In this document: piece after piece, positions 1-5,288 of the stretch | How the letters are laid out: the number at the start of each line of letters is the position of its first letter | How positions within the stretch are numbered: the first letter of the stretch is position 1 | Assembly (NCBI GenBank): GCA_905372875.1 | Contig: CAJPQU010000083.1 | Span: forward strand, 1 to 8,769 | Source of the DNA: an uncultured Schwartzia sp. | GTDB lineage: Bacteria > Bacillota > Negativicutes > Selenomonadales > Selenomonadaceae | Direction of reading: 5' to 3' | Length of the DNA stretch: 8,769 nucleotides | Notes under the pieces: model-generated | What the model was told of the DNA's origin: nothing | Seen by the model: the letters and a program-made list of their open reading frames with translations, nothing else | Database searches by the model: none | Translations under genes and position numbers: made by a program

Positions 1-136
1 CCGTCATCTCCTCGAAAGTTCTGGCCCCTTTTTGATACATCCAGGAGGTGATCTGGCGGGCCCGATAGGCGGGAACATTCTCGAATGCTAACTTTCTGCC
101 TACTTCCTCCGCCGTTTTCCCAAATAAATTTTCCAT
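1..136 (-). CDS. rlmN: RlmN, dual-specificity 23S rRNA/tRNA adenine-C2 methyltransferase (N-terminal part only)
   Basis: Only the first 45 codons are in the window; the gene runs off the low-coordinate end. The visible protein begins MENLFGKTAEEV and contains PAYRARQITSWMYQKG followed by FEEMT. This matches the N-terminal accessory domain of RlmN (pattern YRAxQI-W-Y-KG-FxEMT), which precedes the radical-SAM barrel. Known family role: methylation of C2 of A2503 in 23S rRNA and A37 in some tRNAs, using SAM and a 4Fe-4S cluster. The cluster cysteines and the methyl-carrier cysteines lie outside the window, so the catalytic part is not verified. The ATG lies 3 bases after the rsmB stop. The upstream GAGGG is very close to it, so translation is probably coupled to rsmB. 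The place after rsmB is usual in Bacillota. Confidence 0.88.
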   Translation of the reverse strand, partial: MENLFGKTAEEVGRKLAFENVPAYRARQITSWMYQKGARTFEEMT

Positions 137-139
137 CCC

Positions 140-1474
140 TCAACCCGTCTTTCGCAGCCGCGCTATAAAGAACCCGTCGATCTTATCCCGCTGGGGATAA
201 AATTGCACCATCGCTTCCTCTCGTTTTTGTAACGGCAAGAAATGCCCCGTCATTTCTAACGAAAACTCAGGATGTTCATCCAAAAAAGCCATTACCACAG
301 CCTCGTTTTCCTGTACCCGGATCGTACAGGTGCTGTACACAAGGATCCCCCCTGTCTTGACCGCCGGTACAGCACCGGATAAAATAGCCTGCTGCAGCGC
401 TGGAAGGGGCGCCATCTCCTGCTGTGTTCTGCGCCATCGGGCATCGGCCCGGCGACGGAGAACGCCCAGCCCAGAGCAGGGAACGTCCAAGAGAAGCCGA
501 TCTGCTTGCCCGGCATAACGGACGCCGATCTCCCGTGCGTCACAGCATAGCGTTTCGATAATATTGATGCCCAATCGCACCGCGTTCTCCTTGACTCGCG
601 CCAGTTTGGCTGGATAGATATCCGCCGCTACGATACGACCTTGATTTTTCATGAGCGCTGCTAAATGCGTGGCCTTTCCCCCCGGCGCACTGCAGGCATC
701 GATAATAAATTCCCCCGGTAAAGGCGCTACGACATGAGCCACTTGCATGGAACTCTCATCCTGCACCTGAAAAAATCCTTCACGCAAAGCTGCCATATCA
801 TCCATGGCCCCATGGGCACGGCAAAGGATCCCCTCGGGTGCCCAGAGGGACGGTTCCGCCTCTGCGTGAGCGGTCCGAAGCCTTTCCAGCAGATCTTCCC
901 GCTGTATTTTCAGCGTATTCGTCCGCAGTGACAACACCGCCGGTTCGTTGTTAAACGCGCAGAGGGCCCGCGTCTCCTCCCAGCCAAACGTCTTTACCCA
1001 CTGCCGCACCAGCCATTCGGGATGCTGCGCCGCTAAAGCGAGATGCTTTGTTTCCTGGCCCTTCCCTTCCGGGAATTTCACCCGTTCCGGTTCGCGAATC
1101 GCGGTGCGCAGAACAGCGTTGACAAAGCCCGCCGTCCCTCGGTGTCCATATTTTTTCGCCAAGTTTACCGCCTCATTGCAGGCGGCCGCTGCCGGTATTT
1201 TGTCCAGAAAAAAAAGCTGGTAAAAGCCCAGCCGTAAAATTTCCAAAATCACTGGCGAAATCTTCTCTAAAGGCCGGGTCACATAACGTGACACCATCCA
1301 ATCCATGGTGTCACCGGCCTTTACAACGCCGTAAACCAGTTCCGTAGCTAAGCGCCGATCCGCGTCGCTCAGTTTCTCTCGGCGTAAGATTTGCGCCATA
1401 GCGACGTTAGCGTAGGCTCCATCCTGATGTACCGCCCTCAAGCCCTTGAGGGCCGCTTCTCTCGCGCTGTCCAT
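140..1474 (-). CDS. rsmB: RsmB, 16S rRNA (cytosine-967-C5)-methyltransferase
   Basis: Encodes 444 residues, close to the usual 430-450 for RsmB/Sun. Residues about 5-130 form the NusB-like RNA-binding domain and about 170-444 the Rossmann methyltransferase. Visible motifs are QDESSM (238-243), the SAM-binding loop DACSAPGGK (259-267), motif IV DVPCSGLG (330-337, C333) and motif VI YSTCT with the catalytic Cys at 383. The C-terminal end has FYPQRDKIDGFFIARL, typical of the family. C383 would attack C6 of the cytosine and C333 would release the product. The protein acts in the cytoplasm on 16S rRNA during small-subunit assembly. The ATG overlaps the TAA of the DUF116 gene by one base (TAATG), with GAGGAGAAGG just upstream, so reinitiation is expected. 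Nothing in it looks broken. RsmF is an alternative, but the NusB-like N-terminus favours RsmB. Confidence 0.95.
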   Translation of the reverse strand: MDSAREAALKGLRAVHQDGAYANVAMAQILRREKLSDADRRLATELVYGVVKAGDTMDWMVSRYVTRPLEKISPVILEILRLGFYQLFFLDKIPAAAACNEAVNLAKKYGHRGTAGFVNAVLRTAIREPERVKFPEGKGQETKHLALAAQHPEWLVRQWVKTFGWEETRALCAFNNEPAVLSLRTNTLKIQREDLLERLRTAHAEAEPSLWAPEGILCRAHGAMDDMAALREGFFQVQDESSMQVAHVVAPLPGEFIIDACSAPGGKATHLAALMKNQGRIVAADIYPAKLARVKENAVRLGINIIETLCCDAREIGVRYAGQADRLLLDVPCSGLGVLRRRADARWRRTQQEMAPLPALQQAILSGAVPAVKTGGILVYSTCTIRVQENEAVVMAFLDEHPEFSLEMTGHFLPLQKREEAMVQFYPQRDKIDGFFIARLRKTG

Positions 1475-2259
1475 TAATCCTTCTCCTCGTCCAGCAGTAT
1501 AGCCTCAATTTCCCTCCGCACCGCCGCAATGTCCACATGGGTATTGTAGCAAGGACCATTGGGGCGAAGATTGAGAACGCCCACGGCAGGAAGCGGATAA
1601 ACATCCTGTATCCCGCTGGTCAGATCCCGTTCACAGGCAATGGCCAAAACAGCCTGAGGCCGAATTTTCTTTACTGTCTGTCGAGCCAGCGTTCCTCCCG
1701 TCACCACAAAGAAATGAAACCCCATCTCTTCCGCCAACGCCACTAAAGCCCCGATATCGCAGCGGCCGCACCGCTGACAATTTCCCATGGGATCTCGTGT
1801 GATCTTATGCGGACAGCTGGCCAATTGCAGACAATGCGGTGTCACCACCAGCAGACGATCCGCCGGCACCTTGAGGTGCTGCTGATGAATGATCTGATTG
1901 CTCACCGCGATGAAGGAACGCTCGATTTTTCGCCGGTTAAAGCCAAAAACCTTCCCCAACATAATGGCGATGGGAAATAAAAGATTAATGAGCGCGTAAG
2001 TCTTGCGCTGAAAAACCGATAGATAGGGAACGCCTAAAATGGCCCCCACGATACCCACCAGCCCCAATCCAGTGAACAGGAAGACCGCCGCTAAAAGGCC
2101 TCCTAAGATAAGGGGTAAATAGCGGCTGATCTCCGACAGTCCCAGATAACTGACGTGCCACACAGCATAGACGATCCCCGCCACAACGCATAAGCTCAGC
2201 GCGAGAAGGGCCAGGAACAGCCGCTTGCGCGGCCGCTCAAATTCCAAGATCTCAACCAT
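1474..2259 (-). CDS. DUF116 membrane-anchored cysteine-rich protein
   Basis: Encodes 261 residues of a family of unknown function (DUF116) often found between fmt and rsmB in anaerobic Bacillota. The N-terminus has two or three hydrophobic segments (about 13-36, 46-62 and 64-80), so it is probably an inner-membrane protein. From about residue 105 it is soluble and cysteine rich: C143 in TPHCLQ, C149 in SCPHK, then C161-x2-C164-x2-C167 (NCQRCGRC), C209 in ACERDL and C237 in NGPCYNT. Seven cysteines, three of them closely spaced, suggest a metal or Fe-S site, but that is inference. GGT (188-190) and GVLNLRPNGPC (227-237) are other conserved-looking blocks. The ATG follows GAGGAG by 5 bases, and that GAGGAG overlaps the fmt stop codon. 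The protein could support modification enzymes encoded beside it, such as radical-SAM RlmN, but no direct evidence is visible. Confidence 0.85.
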   Translation of the reverse strand: MVEILEFERPRKRLFLALLALSLCVVAGIVYAVWHVSYLGLSEISRYLPLILGGLLAAVFLFTGLGLVGIVGAILGVPYLSVFQRKTYALINLLFPIAIMLGKVFGFNRRKIERSFIAVSNQIIHQQHLKVPADRLLVVTPHCLQLASCPHKITRDPMGNCQRCGRCDIGALVALAEEMGFHFFVVTGGTLARQTVKKIRPQAVLAIACERDLTSGIQDVYPLPAVGVLNLRPNGPCYNTHVDIAAVRREIEAILLDEEKD

Positions 2260-2268
2260 AAAAACTCC

Positions 2269-3225
2269 TCATGGCAGTTCGCTTTGAAAACAGCTCCCTG
2301 ATGACAACACATGCCCACGAAGATAATCCGTCGCTTTCATCCGTTTTTTCCCCGGTGCCTGAATCTCCACAATCTCCAAGCGACCTTCGCCCGTTCCCAC
2401 GAAAAGCCCCTGCCCCGTAAACGGCTCAAACGCGCCGGGAGCAGTATGTGCCGTCCCGTCCGCCAGGTGCGTTCGCCAAATTTTATAGGATTTCCCCGCA
2501 AGAAAGGTGTAGGCGCCCGGCCACGAATCCAAGGCCCGCACCAGATTATGAATTTCAACCGCTGACTTTGTCCAATCGATGCGTCCCGTCTCTTTCGTGA
2601 TCATCGGGGCGTAATTCGCCATGGCGTCGTCCTGCGTTTCTCGCCCCAAAGTCCCCACCATCAGCGCTTCCAAAGTCGTTCCCAGAAGATCCGCCCCCCG
2701 CACCATCAGCGCGTCATGAAGCTCGGCCAACGTCATATCAGGGCCGATGGGAATCTCCGTCTTTTGCAGCATATCGCCGGTATCCAGCCCAGCATCCATG
2801 AACATGGTAGTGACTCCCGTCGTTTTCTCCCCCGCCATCAAACACCGCTGCATGGGAGCCGCCCCACGATAACGCGGCAAAAGGGACGCATGAACGTTGA
2901 TACACCCTTGTTTGGGAAGGGCAAGGATCGCCGGCGGTAAAATCTGCCCGAACGCCACCACGACAATAAGATCCGGCTGTATTTTTCTCAAAGTTTCAAG
3001 AAACGCAGTCTCTCTGACTTTCACCGGCTGAAAGACCGGCAGCCCTTGCTCGATGGCATACGCCTTCACCGGCGACGGGGTCATCCTTTGTCCGCGGCCA
3101 CGCGGTCTATCCGGCTGCGTAACTACCGCAGCCACATCGCTGACCGCGTGCAGCTTTTTCAGACAAGGAACCGCGAATAAAGGGGTTCCCATAAATACGG
3201 TACGCAATCTTGCCAAATCAGCCAT
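2269..3225 (-). CDS. fmt: Methionyl-tRNA formyltransferase
   Basis: Encodes 318 residues, a normal length (E. coli has 315). It transfers formyl from 10-formyl-tetrahydrofolate to Met-tRNAfMet in the cytoplasm. The N-terminal Rossmann domain starts LRTVFMGTPLFAVP (7-20), followed by TQPDRPRGRGQ (36-46) with SPVK (51-54). The catalytic block is INVHASLLPRYRGAAP (109-124) with N110 and H112, and D148 lies in GLDTGDM. The C-terminal tRNA-binding OB domain begins around 207 and includes RIDW and ALDSWPGAY. The start is taken as the ATG at 3225, not one at 3324: family alignment begins here, GGAAAAGG sits immediately before it, and the longer version would lie inside def. It overlaps the def stop by 8 bases (ATGGCTGA). 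Formylation by Fmt and deformylation by the adjacent def product form one cycle, which explains the pairing. Confidence 0.97.
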   Translation of the reverse strand: MADLARLRTVFMGTPLFAVPCLKKLHAVSDVAAVVTQPDRPRGRGQRMTPSPVKAYAIEQGLPVFQPVKVRETAFLETLRKIQPDLIVVVAFGQILPPAILALPKQGCINVHASLLPRYRGAAPMQRCLMAGEKTTGVTTMFMDAGLDTGDMLQKTEIPIGPDMTLAELHDALMVRGADLLGTTLEALMVGTLGRETQDDAMANYAPMITKETGRIDWTKSAVEIHNLVRALDSWPGAYTFLAGKSYKIWRTHLADGTAHTAPGAFEPFTGQGLFVGTGEGRLEIVEIQAPGKKRMKATDYLRGHVLSSGSCFQSELP

Positions 3226-3679
3226 CCTTTTCCTGCCGCAGACTCTGAGCGATATCAATGAACAGAATACCGTCCAGATGATCCAGTTCATGCTGGATGC
3301 AGCGGGCCAACAATTTTTCCGCATGCAGCTTGCGCTTTTTATTAAAGCGATTCGTATACTCCACCGTCACTTGCGCCGCCCGCTCCACATCGCCAAAAAT
3401 ATTCGGCACGCTCAAACACCCCTCGGAATCCACTTCGCTCCCCGAACGGGCAGTGATCACCGGATTGATGAGCTCCAAGGGGCCTTTACCGATATCAATG
3501 ACCACCATGCGAATGGATTGCCCGATCTGTGGTGCCGCAAGGCCGATCCCGTTCGCCTCATACATCGTTTCCAACATATCATCCAAAAGTTTCCGCAGCT
3601 TCCCGTCCACATGCTCCACAGGTCGGCATTTTTCTTTCAGCACCGGTGCCCCGGCTGTTTCTATATGCAACAAAGCCAT
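3218..3679 (-). CDS. def: Peptide deformylase (type 1)
   Basis: Encodes 153 residues. It removes the N-formyl group from nascent proteins at the ribosome exit and is a Fe2+ (or Zn2+) metalloenzyme. All three family motifs are present: GIGLAAPQ (44-51), EGCLS (86-90) and QHELDH (129-134). Expected metal ligands are C88, H130 and H134, with E131 as catalytic base and Q51 in the active site. Length and the lack of the inserts typical of type 2 enzymes favour type 1. The start ATG at 3679 is preceded by GAGAGAGGAAG, with the nearest AGGA about 12 bases away, slightly long. The end overlaps fmt by 8 bases. In many Bacillota priA lies upstream of def; here a flagellin gene and ssrA occupy that side. 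Two candidate promoters lie upstream in a non-coding leader. Confidence 0.97.
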   Translation of the reverse strand: MALLHIETAGAPVLKEKCRPVEHVDGKLRKLLDDMLETMYEANGIGLAAPQIGQSIRMVVIDIGKGPLELINPVITARSGSEVDSEGCLSVPNIFGDVERAAQVTVEYTNRFNKKRKLHAEKLLARCIQHELDHLDGILFIDIAQSLRQEKDG

Positions 3680-3721
3680 GTAAAAAAATCTTCCTCTCTC
3701 CGTCTCATTTCTCTACTCTAT

Positions 3722-3749
3722 ATTATCGTCATCGTGTCAAAGCTGACAA
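3722..3749 (-). promoter_or_regulatory. Candidate promoter for def-fmt operon (proximal)
   Basis: On the minus strand TTGTCA (3749-3744) and GATAAT (3727-3722) are separated by 16 bases, each matching the sigma70 consensus at 5 of 6 positions. Initiation would be near 3715, giving a leader of about 36 bases before def. A 14-base inverted repeat TGTCAAAGCTGACA (3735-3748) overlaps the -35 box. An alternative TTGACA at 3740-3735 lacks a -10 at proper spacing. Confidence 0.4.
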
Positions 3750-3844
3750 GCAAAGATCACCTGACTACACCTTCGACAAACTGAATCGTTGCCCCATGAT
3801 GCGCCTTTCCCTTCGTCCACACTTTCTCGGCGTTCGATATATCG

Positions 3845-3856
3845 TAAATTATATCA
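3845..3856 (-). promoter_or_regulatory. Candidate extended -10 promoter (distal) for def-fmt operon
   Basis: The minus strand reads TGATATAAT (3856-3848), a perfect extended -10 (TGnTATAAT), directly after the flagellin terminator hairpin. No good -35 is present at 17-18 bases, as that region lies inside the terminator stem, but extended -10 promoters can work without one. Initiation near 3841 would give a leader of about 160 bases before def. The stretch 3680-3847 otherwise holds the proximal promoter and one possible 10-codon ORF. Confidence 0.4.
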
Positions 3857-3857
3857 C

Positions 3858-3894
3858 AAAACGGGGCCGTCGCCCATGGCAACAGCCCCGTTTT
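3858..3894 (-). terminator. Rho-independent terminator of the flagellin gene
   Basis: A 10-bp stem (AAAACGGGGC at 3858-3867 with GCCCCGTTTT at 3885-3894) is continued by a small inner stem around a CAT triloop at 3875-3877. On the minus strand it is followed only by TTTT then GTGAT. It lies 10 bases after the flagellin stop. The A-run on one side and T-run on the other make it potentially bidirectional. Confidence 0.85.
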
Positions 3895-3904
3895 AAAAAT
3901 TCGT

Positions 3905-4711
3905 TCACTTCAAAAGATTCAAAGCCATGCCCTGCTGGTTCATAAACATCTTCTGCGCCATCATGGACAACTGATTCAACGTTTCATGCGATCTTAATCT
4001 GGTGATCTCAGCGGCAATGTCCGTATCACTATTCGTGGACTCGGCATCCGTTGACGAAAGGATCTGCGTAGAATAATTATTCGCGGCAAAATTCAGATTC
4101 TGCTGTGCTGCTCCAATATCTGTCGCCTGGTCCAGCGCCTTATTGAGCGCCGAATCCACCGTATCAAGAGCAGAGGCAATCCCCTGATTCGTCGAGAGAT
4201 CCAACGTAGACTTACCGTCGTTGTCCGCTAAACCAAGTCCCTGAGCCGACATATTTCCCAGCGCCACGTTACGATAGCCATGGGAGTCTGCCACCGCGAT
4301 AGAAGGATGAGAACCATCCAAAAGATTCATCCCATTATATTGAATGTTGGAATTCTCATTAATCGTCGCAATCGTCTGGTCAACGGTCTTGGAAATCGTA
4401 GCCCGATCTGAATCCGTATTTGTCCCATTGGCCGCTTTGATGAGCTGATCTCGCAGAGAAGAGAGCGCGTTCACCGTAGAATTAACCCCGCCAGCCGCCG
4501 TCGACAGCATGGAATTTGCCGTCTGCGTATTCTGAAGCGATTGCTGGGTTGCCCGAGTATTTGAGTTCATGCGCACCGAAATCGCGTAATCGGAAGGCCC
4601 GTAAGACGCGGAAGGAAAGCGCGAGCCGGAACTTATTTTTCCCAAGCTGCCCTGCATGGCACTGTGGGTACGGTTAATCTGATTTAAATAGCCCAATCCA
4701 TTGATAGACAT
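3905..4711 (-). CDS. Short divergent flagellin (D0-D1 only), standing alone
   Basis: Encodes 268 residues with no Cys or Trp. The N-terminal helical region resembles flagellin: residues 1-70 parallel the D0/D1 start (GSLGKISSGSRF, then DYAISVRM), and AANGTNTDSDRATI (93-106) plus IQYNGMNLLDGS (123-134) are characteristic. The C-terminal helices run about 180-268 (DTVDSALNKAL, then DIAAEITRL to QQGMALNLLK). Only about 45 residues lie between, so the exposed D2/D3 domains are absent. The usual NSAKDDAAGLAIS is replaced by PSASYGPSDYAIS. Flagellins are exported by the flagellar type III apparatus and polymerise outside the cell; no export, hook or chaperone gene is visible. The ATG at 4711 is chosen because AAGGAG lies 9 bases upstream; an in-frame ATG at 4741 lacks a comparable site. 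Its GC, about 46% in sampled lines, looks lower than its neighbours. It has its own promoter and terminator. Confidence 0.9.
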   Translation of the reverse strand: MSINGLGYLNQINRTHSAMQGSLGKISSGSRFPSASYGPSDYAISVRMNSNTRATQQSLQNTQTANSMLSTAAGGVNSTVNALSSLRDQLIKAANGTNTDSDRATISKTVDQTIATINENSNIQYNGMNLLDGSHPSIAVADSHGYRNVALGNMSAQGLGLADNDGKSTLDLSTNQGIASALDTVDSALNKALDQATDIGAAQQNLNFAANNYSTQILSSTDAESTNSDTDIAAEITRLRSHETLNQLSMMAQKMFMNQQGMALNLLK

Positions 4712-4720
4712 AATATCAAT

Positions 4721-4726
4721 CTCCTT
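4721..4726 (-). promoter_or_regulatory. Ribosome binding site that fixes the flagellin start
   Basis: AAGGAG on the minus strand, 9 bases before the ATG at 4711. It decides between this ATG and the in-frame ATG 30 bases upstream, and suggests strong translation. It also contains an ANGGA core of the kind CsrA can bind, though no second clear site or csrA gene is visible. Confidence 0.8.
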
Positions 4727-4756
4727 ATACATACAAAACATTTATCTCCCGCTTTG

Positions 4757-4785
4757 ATTGTATCCGATATCAGATACTTTTGCAA
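4757..4785 (-). promoter_or_regulatory. Sigma70-type promoter of the flagellin gene
   Basis: The minus strand has TTGCAA (4785-4780), a 17-base spacer and TACAAT (4762-4757). The -10 matches 5 of 6 and the -35 4 of 6. Initiation is expected near 4750, giving a 38-base untranslated leader. No sigma28-type box (TAAA with GCCGATAA) is seen, although flagellin genes often use sigma28. Confidence 0.7.
4760..4777. promoter_or_regulatory. 18-bp near-perfect palindrome in the flagellin promoter (likely operator)
   Basis: GTATCCGATATCAGATAC equals its own reverse complement except at one symmetric pair (positions 6 and 13). It fills most of the -35/-10 spacer and overlaps the first half of the -10 box, the classical place for a repressor operator. 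The regulator is not identifiable from the window. Confidence 0.6.
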
Positions 4786-4798
4786 GAGGAAAATTAGA

Positions 4799-4823
4799 AA
4801 ACCGCGATAAAATATCGCGGTTT
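4799..4823 (-). terminator. Rho-independent terminator of ssrA
   Basis: An 11-bp stem (AAACCGCGATA at 4799-4809 with its complement at 4813-4823) closed by a 3-base loop. On the minus strand it runs into TTTTCTAATTTT. It lies 35 bases after the tmRNA CCA end and just upstream of the flagellin promoter, so it separates the two transcripts. Confidence 0.85.
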
Positions 4824-4857
4824 AAAGAGAAGGCCTTCCTGGCATTCTCACAGATTT

Positions 4858-5205
4858 TGGTGGAGATGAGGAGAATCGAACTCCTGTCCGAAAGCATTGT
4901 TTCACAGGCTTCTTCGAGCGAAGCTCATACTTGTTTTAAGACCAGAGACGCCTATGAGCAGGCTTCCATGATCCGATCCCGAAAAAATTCCCTTTCCGGC
5001 CTACGAGAAACGACCTTCAGGTATCCTGTGACTGGCCTCTGTCCTGTCCGCACAGGCACAAACCGGCAGAGGTTGGCGTCAAGCCGCCAAAGCGTAGTCT
5101 TCGTTAGCTTTTATGTTTAATAAAAGTTTCACCTTGCTGACGGGATGGTGACCCCCGGCTCGCTACCCATGCACCACCTGCCCCCGTCGAGACCATTACA
5201 TCCCC
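4858..5205 (-). ncRNA. ssrA: tmRNA (10Sa RNA), ribosome rescue
   Basis: This 348-base RNA rescues stalled ribosomes by trans-translation with SmpB. The 5' end GGGGATG pairs with CATCTCC before A-CCA, giving a 7-bp acceptor stem whose third pair is G·U, the alanine identity element. The T arm is AGGAG-TTCGATT-CTCCT. CCA is encoded. The first pseudoknot is visible: CGGG (5157-5154) with CCCG (5144-5141), and TCACC (5151-5147) with GGTGA (5133-5129). The tag reading frame at 5108-5079 starts at GCT and reads ANEDYALAA, ending in a single TGA, so the full tag should be AANEDYALAA. That ending is the usual ClpXP-type degradation signal. A 7-bp AU-rich hairpin just before the tag covers the first base of the resume codon. 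The gene has its own promoter and terminator. The mature 5' end would be made by RNase P from a leader of about 30 bases. Confidence 0.97.
5079..5108 (-). other. tmRNA tag-peptide reading frame (ANEDYALAA)
   Basis: The minus strand reads GCT AAC GAA GAC TAC GCT TTG GCG GCT TGA inside ssrA. With the alanine carried by tmRNA itself the tag becomes AANEDYALAA. It resembles known tags in its charged middle and its terminal ALAA. Only one stop codon, UGA, ends the frame. Confidence 0.93.
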
Positions 5206-5217
5206 GCGTGCAAAAAG

Positions 5218-5240
5218 GTACATTGTACTTGACTAAGTCA
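5218..5240. repeat. Two adjacent 11-bp perfect palindromes at the ssrA transcription start
   Basis: GTACATTGTAC (5218-5228) and TGACTAAGTCA (5230-5240) are each perfect inverted repeats around one central base, separated by one base. They lie directly after the -10 box and cover the expected start point and the pre-tmRNA leader. They could be operators or small leader hairpins. Confidence 0.6.
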
Positions 5241-5241
5241 T

Positions 5242-5270
5242 ATTATAACACGATCGCTGACCTTTGGCAA
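5242..5270 (-). promoter_or_regulatory. Strong sigma70 promoter of ssrA
   Basis: The minus strand has TTGCCA (5270-5265), a 17-base spacer and a perfect TATAAT (5247-5242). Initiation is expected near 5235. No terminator is visible between the surE stop (5289) and this promoter, so read-through from the aro-surE operon may also reach ssrA. Confidence 0.85.
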
Positions 5271-5288
5271 CGGCCGCATTCTTTCCTC

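Noticed and set aside
3226..3324. N-terminal extension of Fmt by 33 residues
   Set aside because: It lies inside def in another frame, has no family similarity, and the ATG at 3225 has a proper ribosome binding site.
3053..3784. Plus-strand 243-codon open frame
   Set aside because: It lies opposite def, the start of fmt and the def leader, and its protein has no recognisable family features. The minus-strand genes explain the region.
3680..3847. T-box or other known riboswitch ahead of def
   Set aside because: No T-box core (AGGGTGG-type) or terminator/antiterminator pair is visible; only short inverted repeats.
4712..4741. Upstream ATG for flagellin adding 10 residues
   Set aside because: The residues MFCMYKEIDI cover the AAGGAG site itself, contain Cys in an otherwise Cys-free protein, and do not fit the flagellin N-terminus.
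4757..4797. Sigma28-type flagellar promoter
   Set aside because: No TAAA box with a GCCGATAA-like box at 15-base spacing was found; a sigma70-type pair fits better.
4758..5120. Plus-strand 120-codon open frame
   Set aside because: It is antisense to ssrA, its terminator and the flagellin promoter, and has no coding character.
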